A model generated the notes under the pieces. It searched no databases, was not told the origin of the DNA, and saw only the letters and a program-made list of their open reading frames with translations. A DNA stretch of 52,288 bases, taken from contig NZ_JAAAMJ010000022.1 in assembly GCF_010500835.1 (NCBI RefSeq), positions 1 to 52,288 of the forward strand. The letters are read 5' to 3'. Shown in pieces: positions 35,692 through 44,569 of the stretch. The first letter of the stretch is position 1; every line of letters begins with the position of its first letter. This stretch comes from Aurantimonas aggregata. Its GTDB lineage: Bacteria > Pseudomonadota > Alphaproteobacteria > Rhizobiales > Rhizobiaceae. The position numbers were made by a program, and so were the translations under genes.

Positions 35692-36366
35692 TCACTCGTC
35701 GCCGGGAACGCCGTAGCTCGGGGCAGCAGAGGGATCGAGCGCCCGCGTCACGTAATCGGCAAGCTGCGGCTTGTAGATAGTCCATAGCGAGGACAGGTCC
35801 TCGATCGGGCAATTCTCGCTCCAGTCGACCCTCAGATCGGCGACCGGCCAAGACACCTGGTCGACCAGCTTCATGCCGGCAGAACGAACGGGACCAGCTT
35901 CGCCGCCGGCAGCGAGTGCCGCCTTCATGACGGCTACCAGACGGTCGCCCAGATGGCCGGAGGACGCCGCGAAGGCCTCGACCATGCGAGCCGGTACATC
36001 CGGGTTTGCCAGAAGATTTCCGCCGCAGGCGACATCCTGCCCCTTGGCCTCAGCCCAGGTGCCCAGCGCGCGCGGACCGGAATGGATGGCAGAGTTACCC
36101 TTGCAGTCCACCGAAAGGACCTGCCGGTACTCCATGTGACCCGACGATGCGCGCAGGACATCGATGGTCTGGGGGGCGCTGGCGCCCAGGGCCATGAGAT
36201 CGAGCGCCCGGATCCCCAGCGCGGGGTCGGTCACGTTCTGGCTTGCGACCACACCGACGCCGGCCCTCGCATGAGCACAGCGGGCAGCGACTGCCGGGGA
36301 TGAGGACGATACGGCCACACCGAACATGCCCGTGTCGGCGCAGCGTGCGACGATGGAAAATGTCAT
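35692..36366 (-). CDS. DUF1028 family protein (Ntn-hydrolase-like)
   Basis: Codes for 224 residues. The N-terminus TFSIVARCADTGMFGVAVSSSSPAVAARC is the DUF1028 signature; the Thr or Ser after the initiator Met would be the N-terminal nucleophile if the family is an Ntn hydrolase. Downstream, VVASQNVTDPALGIRALDLM and GNLLANPDVPARMVEAF are also typical. Members are often found with RidA and peptidases, suggesting amide-bond hydrolysis of small metabolites; the reaction is not established. Its ATG overlaps the RidA stop by four bases, so the two are coupled. Confidence 0.85.
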   Translation of the reverse strand: MTFSIVARCADTGMFGVAVSSSSPAVAARCAHARAGVGVVASQNVTDPALGIRALDLMALGASAPQTIDVLRASSGHMEYRQVLSVDCKGNSAIHSGPRALGTWAEAKGQDVACGGNLLANPDVPARMVEAFAASSGHLGDRLVAVMKAALAAGGEAGPVRSAGMKLVDQVSWPVADLRVDWSENCPIEDLSSLWTIYKPQLADYVTRALDPSAAPSYGVPGDE

Positions 36367-36785
36367 TGCGCATCCTCCGGGATGACCGCGATCGAATCCA
36401 CCTCGACCAGCCACTCGGGTCGGGCAAGCGCCGAGACGACGATGCCGGTGGAGACGGGGTAGACGCCCTTCAGCCACTTGCCGACGACGCGGTAGACGTC
36501 TTCGCGGTAGCGGGGATCGACGATGTAGATCGTGATCTTGCAGACATGCTCGAGCTTGGCGCCGGCCTCGCCGAGCAGCATCGCGATGTTCGCCATCGCC
36601 TGTTCGGTCTGCCCTTCGACGTCGCCGACCGCCACGCTCTTGGACGTCTCGAGGTCCTGACCGATCTGGCCCCGCACGAAGACCATGCTGCCTTTGGCGA
36701 CCACTGTTTGGCAGAGATCGTTGTCGAGGTTCTGCTCGGGATAGGTGTCCTTGGTATTGAATTTGCGGATGCGCGTGTGCGCCAT
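36363..36785 (-). CDS. RidA family enamine/imine deaminase
   Basis: Codes for 140 residues from ATG 36785, which has a strong GGAGGAT site; a Met four codons upstream is in frame but poorly placed. RidA features are visible: FVRGQIGQDLETSKSVAVGD, QAMANIAMLLGEAGA, HVCKITIYIVDPR, and the Arg of ALARPEWLVEVDSIAVIPE in the position of the catalytic Arg. RidA proteins hydrolyse reactive 2-imino acids made by amino-acid oxidation. Here a monooxygenase gene lies directly upstream (46-base gap) and DUF1028 downstream, which fits an imine arising in the pathway. Confidence 0.88.
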   Translation of the reverse strand: MAHTRIRKFNTKDTYPEQNLDNDLCQTVVAKGSMVFVRGQIGQDLETSKSVAVGDVEGQTEQAMANIAMLLGEAGAKLEHVCKITIYIVDPRYREDVYRVVGKWLKGVYPVSTGIVVSALARPEWLVEVDSIAVIPEDAQ

Positions 36786-36831
36786 GGTATCCTCCATCAG
36801 GCGGGGCAGGTCGTCGGGATCTTCAGCCGGT

Positions 36832-38142
36832 TCAGGTTCCAGACAGGGCCACGCGCCCGGCCGGTGCCGGACTCGTTTCGCTGTCGTGCTCGGCAGACGG
36901 CCGGTAGCTCATGTAGCCGCGCCGGGTCACGATGTGGTCGGCAATGTATTTCGCGTCATGCCAGACGCCCCAGATGAAGCTCGAACCCCGACCGGATAGC
37001 CAGGGCAGGCCGAGGAAGTAGATTCCCGGCTCGCTAGCGACGCCGCGCTGGTGGTCAGGCCTGCCGCTCCCGTCGAAAGCATCCACCTTGAGCCAGCTGT
37101 AATCGGACGAGAAGCCCGTGGCCCAGATGATCGCCGTCACGCCCGCCCGCTTCAGATCGATGTTCAGCACCGGATCGGTCACGCAGGCGGGATCCGCCGC
37201 GAAGTGGCGCGCTTCGGGTTCTTCCGGCAGGTCGAGGCCGTTTCGGGCAATGAAGGCGTCTGCCTCCTCTAGAAGGGCGAGGTAGTTCTCGTCGCCGCGC
37301 CGTATGTTTTCGGCCAGATCCGGCGCGAAGGTCAGGACGCCGGCGTCGAACGACTCCGTCCGGCCGACCAGCGTGATCCCGTTCGCGGCCAGGCGGCGGA
37401 AGTCGATCGTCTCGCCACCGTGAGCGCCGCTCACGGCGATGGTCACGTGTTCGGTGCCCGGGGCCTGCGCCTGGACGTCCCACTTTCCCAGAACACCAAG
37501 CCACCAGACGAAGTCCCTGCCGCGGTAGAAGCGTGGGGGGCGGTCGTGCGGCCCGACGGAAAGGTAGACCTGCCGGCCTGCCCGGGCGAGTTCGTCCGCA
37601 ATCTGCACGCCGGATGATCCCGAACCGACCACAAGCGCCGCGCCGCTCGGCAATTGCTCGGGATTGCGGTAGGCGCTCGAATGAAGCTGGGTAACTCCGG
37701 AGTCCTCGGGCACGATCGGCGGGATCACCGGGTTCTGGAATGCGCCCGTGGCGGCCACTACGTTCTGGGCTTCGATCGTGCCTCCGGACGTCGTGACGCG
37801 AAAGCCGGGGCGGCCGGCAAGCTTCTCGACATTGTTCACCGTCACGCCGCAGCGGACGGGGCCGCCGAACCTGGCGACGTACGTCTCGAAATACTCGGCG
37901 ACTTTGTCCTTGGGGACGAACGCATCGCCGTCGATGCCGGCGAACTCCATGCTAGGGAAGCGATCGTGCCATGCCGGCCCGTTGGCGACGAGGGAGTCCC
38001 ACCGTCCGGTCCGCCAGCGCTCCGCAATCCGTGCGCGCTCCAGCACGAGATGCTGCAGGCCCCGCCGGGTGAGATGCTCGCTCATCGCGACACCCGCCTG
38101 CCCGCCACCAACGACGAGGGTGTCGACCGTCTCGACTGACAT
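36832..38142 (-). CDS. flavin-containing monooxygenase (CzcO/FMO-like)
   Basis: Flavoprotein of 436 residues. The FAD-binding motif GGGQAG lies at about residues 12-17 and the NADPH motif GSGSSG about residue 170; the ATGF stretch in IIWATGFSSDYSWLK is the C-terminal FMO/YUCCA-type signature. The FMO fingerprint F-x-G-x-x-x-H is altered (VTQLHSSAYRNP) but keeps the His. Likely reaction is N- or S-oxygenation, or hydroxylation, of a small amine or amino-acid derivative. It lies between the M20 deacetylase and RidA genes on one strand; the 155-base gap before it may hold an internal promoter. Confidence 0.87.
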   Translation of the reverse strand: MSVETVDTLVVGGGQAGVAMSEHLTRRGLQHLVLERARIAERWRTGRWDSLVANGPAWHDRFPSMEFAGIDGDAFVPKDKVAEYFETYVARFGGPVRCGVTVNNVEKLAGRPGFRVTTSGGTIEAQNVVAATGAFQNPVIPPIVPEDSGVTQLHSSAYRNPEQLPSGAALVVGSGSSGVQIADELARAGRQVYLSVGPHDRPPRFYRGRDFVWWLGVLGKWDVQAQAPGTEHVTIAVSGAHGGETIDFRRLAANGITLVGRTESFDAGVLTFAPDLAENIRRGDENYLALLEEADAFIARNGLDLPEEPEARHFAADPACVTDPVLNIDLKRAGVTAIIWATGFSSDYSWLKVDAFDGSGRPDHQRGVASEPGIYFLGLPWLSGRGSSFIWGVWHDAKYIADHIVTRRGYMSYRPSAEHDSETSPAPAGRVALSGT

Positions 38143-38297
38143 TTCCGTGTCCTTCTCCGGCGCCGAACGCGCACCTGATGGAAGTCTGCGTAAGGGCCTA
38201 ACGGAGTGCCCGTCCTTCAGAAATTACGATTTGGTTCAGCCCTGCTTCGGCGTTTCGGAAGGCTGGTGTGGCGGCCTCCGGCATCGGTTCGAAAGCC

Positions 38298-39452
38298 TCA
38301 GACGAGAAGCTTCGCCAGCAGCCGGTCCATCATCCGATCGGCGCCGACAAGCTGGTCGAGGGCGACAAACTCGTCCGGCCGGTGCCCCTGATCCATCGAG
38401 CCCGGCCCGCACACGACCGTCGGAATGGCGAGGTTCGCCTGGAACAGTCCGCCCTCCGTCCCGTAGGCGACCTTGAAGGTGCGCTCGTCCTCGACGAGTG
38501 CCTTCGCGAACGCCACAACCTCCGAATCCGGGGACGTATCTAGCGCCGGGTACGCGTTCACCGTCTCTATATCGATCGCGGCGCATTCGAACCGGGTGGT
38601 CTCGCGCGCGACGATGGCGTCGGCGTCGCGCCGCAGGCGTTCCAGAATATCCGCGGCGTCGTCCGCGGCGACATTGCGGATCTCGAAGTCGAGCGTGCAC
38701 TGCTCCGGCACGATGTTCAGCGCCGTGCCGCCGCCGATCCTGCCAACATGGATGGTCGTGTAGGGCACGTCGTAATCGGCATCCTTACGGCCGCCGGTGG
38801 CGAGTTCGGCCTGCCGGAAGCGCAGCCTATCGACGAAGTCGCAGGCTAGATGGATCGCATTCAGGCCATGCGGAGCGAGCGCCGAATGGGCGGCGACGCC
38901 GCGTGCACATGCCCTGGCGGCCAGCTTTCCCTTGTGCCCGAGCGCGACACGCATTGAGGTGGGTTCGCCGACGATGCAGAAACGTGGCTGCCAGGTTCGG
39001 CCCGACATCTCCTCGATCATCGAGCGGACGCCGACGCAGCCGATCTCCTCGTCGTAGCTGAGCGCGAGTTGGAGCGGCGTTCTCAGCTTCGCGCCGACTG
39101 CCCTGTCAACGAGTGCGAGGGCGGCCGCGACGAAGCCCTTCATATCGGCGGTCCCGCGGCCATAGGCGCGACCGTCCCTGACGCCCATGCGGAACGGCTC
39201 GGACGACCAGGCCTGGCCGTCGACCGGCACGACGTCCGTGTGGCCGGACAGCATGATGCCCGGCCTGTCCTTCGGACCGAGCGTCGCTAGGAGATTGGCC
39301 TTCCTGCCGTCCGGCGTGGCGATCAGTTGGCTTTCGATGCCCCGCTCGGCCAGGAAGCTCGCGACGAAGTCGATCAGGTCGCGGTTCGGATCGCGGCTTA
39401 CCGTCGGGAAGGCAACGAGGCGGTCGAGAAGGTCGAGTGTCAGGGTCGACAC
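38298..39452 (-). CDS. M20 family metallohydrolase, acetylornithine deacetylase-like
   Basis: Zinc-dependent amidohydrolase of 384 residues, ArgE type. Metal-site motifs in order: SGHTDVVPVDG (His and Asp), RGTADMKGFVAA (bridging Asp), SYDEEIGCVG (catalytic Glu-Glu) and VGEPTSMRVALGHKGK; the last His is in GPGSMDQGHRPDEF. The lid domain lies between about residues 185 and 290. It is named argE in many annotations, but its place in a liv transporter operon suggests it removes an acyl group from an imported N-acyl amino acid rather than making ornithine. It starts 12 bases after livF. Confidence 0.9.
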   Translation of the reverse strand: MSTLTLDLLDRLVAFPTVSRDPNRDLIDFVASFLAERGIESQLIATPDGRKANLLATLGPKDRPGIMLSGHTDVVPVDGQAWSSEPFRMGVRDGRAYGRGTADMKGFVAAALALVDRAVGAKLRTPLQLALSYDEEIGCVGVRSMIEEMSGRTWQPRFCIVGEPTSMRVALGHKGKLAARACARGVAAHSALAPHGLNAIHLACDFVDRLRFRQAELATGGRKDADYDVPYTTIHVGRIGGGTALNIVPEQCTLDFEIRNVAADDAADILERLRRDADAIVARETTRFECAAIDIETVNAYPALDTSPDSEVVAFAKALVEDERTFKVAYGTEGGLFQANLAIPTVVCGPGSMDQGHRPDEFVALDQLVGADRMMDRLLAKLLV

Positions 39453-39464
39453 GGGGGCTTGCCC

Positions 39465-40163
39465 TCACAGATAGAGATGACGGAGTTCATCGCTTGCCAG
39501 GAGGTCCGATGCTTGGCCGGAGACGACGACGCGACCCTTCACCAGCATAATGCCGCGATGGGCGATCGACAGCGCCGTCTCGGCATTCTGCTCGATCAGC
39601 AGCACGGTGGTGCCGTTCCGGTTGATCTCGGCCACCGTGTCGAAATATTCGTCGATCAGCTTCGGCGAGAGACCTAGAGAGGGCTCGTCCATCACGATCA
39701 GCTTCGGCGATCCGACGAGCGCCCGGGCAAGCGCCACCATGGCCTGCTCGCCACCCGACAAGGTGCCGGCACGCTGTGCGATGCGTTCCCCGATGCGGGG
39801 AAAGATCGCCAGCATCTCATCCAGCCGGTCCTCGAAACGGTCCGGCGCCTTCTGCGCCTCGAACCCGAGACGGATATTGTCGCGCACCGAAATTTCCGCG
39901 AAGAGCCGCCGACCCTCCGGCACGAAGCCGACGCCGAGCCCGCTCAAGGCCTCCGTACGCACCTTCGAAACGTCGTGTCCCAGGATCTCGATACGACCGC
40001 CCGTAAGCGGCAGCAGCCCCGCGATCGCGCGGAAGGTCGTGGTCTTGCCCGCTCCGTTCGGCCCGAGGATGCATACGAGCTCACCCGGCCTCACCTCGAG
40101 CGTCACGTCGCGCAACATCGCCACGACACCGTAATCGGTGTCGACCTTCTCCAGCTTAAGCAT
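39465..40163 (-). CDS. livF: branched-chain amino-acid type ABC transporter, ATPase LivF
   Basis: ATPase of 232 residues. Walker A is GPNGAGKTT (about 36-44), the signature is LSGGEQAMVALARAL and Walker B LIVMDEPSLG. The C-terminus VVSGQASDLLASDELRHLYL is the LivF hallmark. It starts inside the end of livG (8-base overlap), implying coupled translation. With LivG it powers LivHM. The substrate is not necessarily a branched-chain amino acid, given the catabolic genes that follow. Confidence 0.95.
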   Translation of the reverse strand: MLKLEKVDTDYGVVAMLRDVTLEVRPGELVCILGPNGAGKTTTFRAIAGLLPLTGGRIEILGHDVSKVRTEALSGLGVGFVPEGRRLFAEISVRDNIRLGFEAQKAPDRFEDRLDEMLAIFPRIGERIAQRAGTLSGGEQAMVALARALVGSPKLIVMDEPSLGLSPKLIDEYFDTVAEINRNGTTVLLIEQNAETALSIAHRGIMLVKGRVVVSGQASDLLASDELRHLYL

Positions 40164-40950
40164 TCTGCGCCGCCTTCCTGCCGAGATAGGCTTCCTGCAC
40201 CCGCGGAATCAGCCGGACCTCCTCGAACGGCCCATCGGCGAGCTTCTGGCCGTAGTCGAGCACCATGACGCGGTGTGGCAGGGCCGCGACGAGGCGCATG
40301 TCGTGCTCGATGATCATCAAAGACAGGTCGGGACGGGCTGCGCACAGCGCCCGGATATCGTCCATCAACGCGTCGGTGTCGGCATCATCCATGCCGGAAG
40401 ACGGCTCGTCGAGGAGCAGGACCTTCGGTTCGCTGGCAAGAGCGCGCGCGATCTCCAGCCGGCGTCGGTCCGCCTGCGGCAGTTCTCCCGCCAGCCGGTG
40501 GCGCTGCTCGAAGAGATCGCGCGAGACGGCCTTCAGGAGTTCCTCGGCGATCGATACGGAGGCGGCCATCTCGCGGTCGGCGCGGCTGCGCCGGAAGATC
40601 GCGTCGATGACGCCGGACCGGGTCTTCGAGTGCCGACCGATGACGACGTTGTCGATGACGCTCAGGTCGGAAAACAGCCGGCTCGACTGGAAGGTGCGCG
40701 CGATGCCGCGTCCGACGATCCTGTGCGGCGGCACGCCGTTCAATCGTTCGCCCTCCAGCCTCACCTCGCCCGACGACGGGACGTAAAGCCCGGTAATGAT
40801 GTTCAGGAGCGTCGACTTTCCCGCGCCGTTCGGGCCGATGATGCCGAGGATCTCGCCGCGTCTCAGGTCGAAATCCACTTCGGCCATCGCGACGAGGCCG
40901 CCGAAGCGCATGGTCAGGCTCCTGCCCGAAAGGATGACGGGTGCCACCAT
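40156..40950 (-). CDS. livG: branched-chain amino-acid type ABC transporter, ATPase LivG
   Basis: ATPase of 264 residues. Walker A GPNGAGKST (about 40-48) and Walker B VLLLDEPSSGMD are normal. The signature region reads ELPQADRRRLEIARALA instead of the usual L-S/A-x-G-Q, a deviation at the residues that contact ATP in trans; similar variants may occur in rhizobial LivG proteins. The C-terminal helix with VQEAYLGRKAAQ is typical. It lies ten bases after livM. Confidence 0.94.
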   Translation of the reverse strand: MVAPVILSGRSLTMRFGGLVAMAEVDFDLRRGEILGIIGPNGAGKSTLLNIITGLYVPSSGEVRLEGERLNGVPPHRIVGRGIARTFQSSRLFSDLSVIDNVVIGRHSKTRSGVIDAIFRRSRADREMAASVSIAEELLKAVSRDLFEQRHRLAGELPQADRRRLEIARALASEPKVLLLDEPSSGMDDADTDALMDDIRALCAARPDLSLMIIEHDMRLVAALPHRVMVLDYGQKLADGPFEEVRLIPRVQEAYLGRKAAQNA

Positions 40951-40960
40951 CTCAGCGCCC

Positions 40961-42130
40961 TCAGTAGCGGCGCAGGCGCTGCGGGAAGATTCCCTGCGGC
41001 CGGATCATCAGGAACGCGATCACCGTCACGCCGAAGAAGAGAATACGGTAGTCGGAGAAGGCGCGCAGTTTCTCGGGCAGGAGCGTGAGCAGGAAGGCCC
41101 CGACGATCACGCCGAGGATGTTGTCCATCCCGCCGGCGATGACCATCGTCATGATCGTGACGGAGACGAGGAACGTGAAGTTGTCCGGCGAGATGTAGCC
41201 GACGTAGAAGGCGTAGATGGTGCCGGCGAAGCCGGCCAGAAAGGCATCCACGGCAAACGCCAGCACCTTGTACCAGGTCGTGTTGATGCCCTGGCACCGG
41301 GCCGCCAGATCGTCGGCGCGCAGCGCGTTCCAGGCGAGGCCGACGCGCGAATTGTGGAGCCGGGAGGCAAAGAGTATCGCGACGGCGACGAGTAGCGCCG
41401 ACAGGTAATAGAAGTTCGCCTGCGACGGGAGCTGCACCCCAAAGATGGTGAGCGGAGAGGCGAAGGAGTGGCCGAAGAGCTCCGGCACCGGGATGCCGAC
41501 GAGGCCGTTCGGACCACCCGTGAATTCCAGGTTGTTGAGCAACTGGTGTACCACCACGCCGAAGGCGATGGTGACGAGCGCCAGGTAGCTTTCGCGGGTG
41601 CGCATGGAGGGCAAGCCGAGGAGAAAGCCGAAGATGGTCGCCACGATTGCCGCGGCCGGCAAAGCGAGCCAGAAGCTGACGTCGAAGTTCAGGGCGAGAA
41701 GAGCCGACGCATAGGCGCCGATGCCATAGGATGCGCCGGTGGCGAAATTCGGAATGTTGGCGCTTCCGAGCTGGAAGTTCAGCGCGAGGGCGAGGACAGC
41801 GTAGAGCTGCGCGATGACGCAAAGGTGGAAGGCATAGGTGTTGCCGTCGAGGACGAACGGGAACGCCAGGACCAGCATCAGGCCGAGCACGATGGCTGCG
41901 CCCTTCTGCCTGTCGAAAGCGTCCTCGATCCGGCGCTCGAGAGCCGGAACCTGCTGCATAAGGACGAGAGCAAGCGCGAAGATCGCGAGCAGCCCGACGA
42001 CGTAGCGCCAGTCCTCGGCCAGGAGGAACTCACGCAGGAAGGCGGCGCCGAGGATTTCCGTGACGATCACGATCAGGAGCCCGGAGACGGGGAAGGCGGT
42101 GGCCCTGGCGGTGACGCGGTTCGTGCTCAT
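40961..42130 (-). CDS. livM: branched-chain amino-acid type ABC transporter, permease LivM
   Basis: Permease of 389 residues with about ten membrane helices. The N-terminal 75 residues are a family-typical extra helix pair (LLIVIVTEILGAAFL, YVVGLLAIFALALVLMQQ). The core motifs ALALNFQLGSANIPNFATGA, LPSMRTRESYLALVTIAFG and MVIAGGMDNILGVIVGAFLL match LivM. It ends IRPQGIFPQRLRRY, as expected. It starts two bases from the livH stop. Confidence 0.94.
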   Translation of the reverse strand: MSTNRVTARATAFPVSGLLIVIVTEILGAAFLREFLLAEDWRYVVGLLAIFALALVLMQQVPALERRIEDAFDRQKGAAIVLGLMLVLAFPFVLDGNTYAFHLCVIAQLYAVLALALNFQLGSANIPNFATGASYGIGAYASALLALNFDVSFWLALPAAAIVATIFGFLLGLPSMRTRESYLALVTIAFGVVVHQLLNNLEFTGGPNGLVGIPVPELFGHSFASPLTIFGVQLPSQANFYYLSALLVAVAILFASRLHNSRVGLAWNALRADDLAARCQGINTTWYKVLAFAVDAFLAGFAGTIYAFYVGYISPDNFTFLVSVTIMTMVIAGGMDNILGVIVGAFLLTLLPEKLRAFSDYRILFFGVTVIAFLMIRPQGIFPQRLRRY

Positions 42131-42132
42131 CG

Positions 42133-43053
42133 TCAGACCTTTTCAACGACGGTCCGGCCGAAGATGCCGGAGGGCTTGAAGACGAGGACGGCGATCACGA
42201 GCAAGAACACGAAGACCAGCCTGTAGGAGGCGCCATTCGGTACGACCGCCTGGACGAAGGTGTCGAGCCCGGCGATGAGCAGGCTGCCGACAATGGCACC
42301 GGCCATCGAACCGAGACCACCGACGACGGCCGCCGAGAAGCCGATGAGCCCGACCTCCACGCTGAAATCGAAGCGCACGAGATTGGCATAGCCGGCAAAG
42401 AAGAGGGCGCCGACCGCGCCGACCGCTGAAGCGATGAAGAAGGTGAACCGGAATATCCGGGTGGGGCTGATCGACATGAGGCGCGCTGCGTCGCGATCCT
42501 GCGACACGGCACGGATGTGCAGGCCCAGCCTGGTCTTGTTGAGGAGCGCGAACAAGGCCGCGACCGCCACGATGGCGCACACGACCGCGACCATGCTGAA
42601 CCAGGAGACTGTGACGCCGCCGACCATGAACTCTCCGCTGACGAAACGCGGGAAGGAGTGCGGATTGCTGCCGTTCGGAAACAGGTGGCGGATCAGTTCG
42701 CGAAGAACGATGCCGAGGGCGACCGTGGCGACCAGCGCCATCATCACGGGCGCGTCCCGGAAACGGCGGATTACCAGGATCTCCAGAACGACGCCGAGCA
42801 GGCCCGTAAGCACCAGCGCGAGAAGCAGGCAAAGAAGCAGGAGCACCGGCGAGCCCGCGACGACGGGGAAGCTCGCGATCACCGCCTGCACGGCCCCGAG
42901 TGCCACGAACGGCGCCACAAAGGAGACGTCACCGTGCGAGAAATGGATGATGTTGAGGACACCGAAAAGAAGGCTGAAGCCGACGGCGATCAGGGAGTAG
43001 ATGCTGCCCAGAACAATCCAGTTCAAAAGCTGCTGGAGCAGCAGATCAGTCAT
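42133..43053 (-). CDS. livH: branched-chain amino-acid type ABC transporter, permease LivH
   Basis: Permease of 306 residues with about eight membrane helices. ATG 43053 is chosen because GGAAGGA precedes it and it starts the first helix (LLLQQLLNWIVLGSIYSLIA). Motifs GVLNIIHFSHGDVSFVAPF, IRAVSQDRDAARLMSI and VVGGLGSMAGAIVGSLLIAG are characteristic. It is the first gene of a nine-gene minus-strand run (liv, deacetylase, monooxygenase, RidA, DUF1028, LysR) and diverges from the binding-protein gene across 312 bases. Confidence 0.94.
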   Translation of the reverse strand: MTDLLLQQLLNWIVLGSIYSLIAVGFSLLFGVLNIIHFSHGDVSFVAPFVALGAVQAVIASFPVVAGSPVLLLLCLLLALVLTGLLGVVLEILVIRRFRDAPVMMALVATVALGIVLRELIRHLFPNGSNPHSFPRFVSGEFMVGGVTVSWFSMVAVVCAIVAVAALFALLNKTRLGLHIRAVSQDRDAARLMSISPTRIFRFTFFIASAVGAVGALFFAGYANLVRFDFSVEVGLIGFSAAVVGGLGSMAGAIVGSLLIAGLDTFVQAVVPNGASYRLVFVFLLVIAVLVFKPSGIFGRTVVEKV

Positions 43054-43365
43054 TGCAATCCTTCCCGGCCCATCGTCGGCGCCATGACGCGGGTCATCCA
43101 ACCTACCCCGGCGAACTTGCGGCTACGCTAAGCACGGGGTTCGCGTTCGGGCTAAATCGTTTTTTCCGAAGTGACGGATCGATTATCCTGAGCCCTGCCT
43201 TCTTTTGCGGCATCGGCAAAGTTTATGAACACGCTTCAGAAAAACCAAAGCGTGACATCCGCATATGCGATTTCCAATTCCGGGGATGGCGGCAGTAGAC
43301 TTCTCTACTGCCTTTCATGATGAACCGCCGCCGGACATCGGCGGCAAAGGGATGGAGCAAGTCGA
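43054..43365. promoter_or_regulatory. divergent liv regulatory region
   Basis: This 312-base gap separates livH (minus) from the binding-protein gene (plus). It is AT-richer than the genes. GCATATGC (43261-43268) is a perfect palindrome within a larger imperfect repeat (ATCC-GCATATGC-GAT), a plausible LysR site of T-N11-A type. No promoter could be fixed with confidence. Confidence 0.35.
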
Positions 43366-44490
43366 GTGCGAAACAGAACAAGCATCTTGCGCGGAACGAC
43401 AGCCGCAATGGCCGTTGTGGCCGCTATCGCGACGGCAGGCGTGGCTCAGGCGCAGGAAACGGTCAAGATCGGTTTTCTCGGGCCCCTGAGCGGCGGTAAC
43501 GCCCAGCAGGGCCTCACCGCCCGCAACGGTTTCCAGCTTGCCGTTGACCAGGCGAATGCCCGCGATCTGCCCTTCGACATCGAGCCGGTCATCCTTGACG
43601 ACGGTGCCAATCCCCAGACCGGTGTATCGGCCGCGTTGAAGCTGACCAACGATCCGGACGTGGTGGCCGCGACGGGCCACTGGAACAGCGGCGTCGCCCT
43701 CGCCACAGCCCCGGTGATCACGCGCGCCGCGATTCCCTTCGTAATCTGGGGAGCGATCAGTCCCAAGATTACCGAGACCAACAATCCACTCCTGTCGCGT
43801 GTCGTCACGACGCTCGTCAACACGAACGAGCCGTTGGCGAAGTGGGCGGTCGAGAACGTCGGCAAGAACATAGCCATCGTTTCCGATACCAGCGACTACG
43901 GGGCCGCAAACGTGACGGCCTTCTCCGAGCCCTTCGAGGCCGCCGGCGGCACGATCGTCACGGCGGAAACCGCACCCGTCGGCACCACCGATTTCCGAGC
44001 GACGCTCACGAAGATCAAGAGCGGCAATCCCGACGCGATCTATTTCGGCGGTGTCGTGACGGAAGCGGGCCTCGTGCGCCAGCAAATGAAGGAAGTCGGC
44101 CTCGACGTCCCGATGATCGGCGTCGACGGCTTCTACGATCCCGAGTTCATCAAGATCGCCGGCGACGCGGCGGAAGGCACGATGGTCGGCATCGTCAAGG
44201 AGCAGGAGAACGACAAGCTGGCCGAAATGAACGCGGCTTACGAAGCGGCGGGCTTTGCCGAGCCGGCCGGCACCTACACCAAGAATGCCTACGACGCGGC
44301 GAACATCATCATCGCCGCCATCGAGAAGGCCGGGACGGACCGCGCCGCCGTAGCCGAAGCCATCCGCGCGACCGAATATGATGGTGCAATGGGCCGTACG
44401 AGCTTCGACGAGAACGGGCAGACCAAGCTGCCTGTCGACCTGGAAATCCGGGTCGTGCGGGACGGCAACTGGGAGACGCTCGAGCAGTAA
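43366..44490 (+). CDS. branched-chain amino-acid type ABC transporter, solute-binding protein
   Basis: LivJ-type periplasmic receptor of 374 residues, starting at GTG 43366 behind a GGAG site. The Sec/Tat-like N-terminus (RNRTSILRGTTAAMAVVAAI, ending GVAQAQE) is followed by the class I binding fold: VKIGFLGPLSGGNAQQGL, VILDDGANPQTGVSAA, VVAATGHWNSGVALATAP and AIVSDTSDYGAAN. It supplies LivHMGF across the divergent region. The A-T-G-H-W-N-S-G ligand loop lacks the usual Ser-Ser-Thr pattern for branched amino acids, so another amino-acid derivative is likely. A strong inverted repeat follows the stop. Confidence 0.93.
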   Translation: MRNRTSILRGTTAAMAVVAAIATAGVAQAQETVKIGFLGPLSGGNAQQGLTARNGFQLAVDQANARDLPFDIEPVILDDGANPQTGVSAALKLTNDPDVVAATGHWNSGVALATAPVITRAAIPFVIWGAISPKITETNNPLLSRVVTTLVNTNEPLAKWAVENVGKNIAIVSDTSDYGAANVTAFSEPFEAAGGTIVTAETAPVGTTDFRATLTKIKSGNPDAIYFGGVVTEAGLVRQQMKEVGLDVPMIGVDGFYDPEFIKIAGDAAEGTMVGIVKEQENDKLAEMNAAYEAAGFAEPAGTYTKNAYDAANIIIAAIEKAGTDRAAVAEAIRATEYDGAMGRTSFDENGQTKLPVDLEIRVVRDGNWETLEQ

Positions 44491-44515
44491 GGCTGTCCGC
44501 ACCGGACAAAGTATC

Positions 44516-44559
44516 CGCAACCCTAGGCCCCAGCGCGTAGCCTGGGGCCTAGGGTTGCG
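44516..44559 (+). terminator. long inverted repeat after the liv binding-protein gene
   Basis: CGCAACCCTAGGCCCCAG and CTGGGGCCTAGGGTTGCG are perfect 18-base arms around an eight-base loop. Located 26 bases after the stop, it would be a very strong RNA hairpin; no T-tract follows. The truncated SDR begins right after it, so it could also be a rearrangement boundary. Confidence 0.6.
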
Positions 44560-44569
44560 AGGGGACGGG

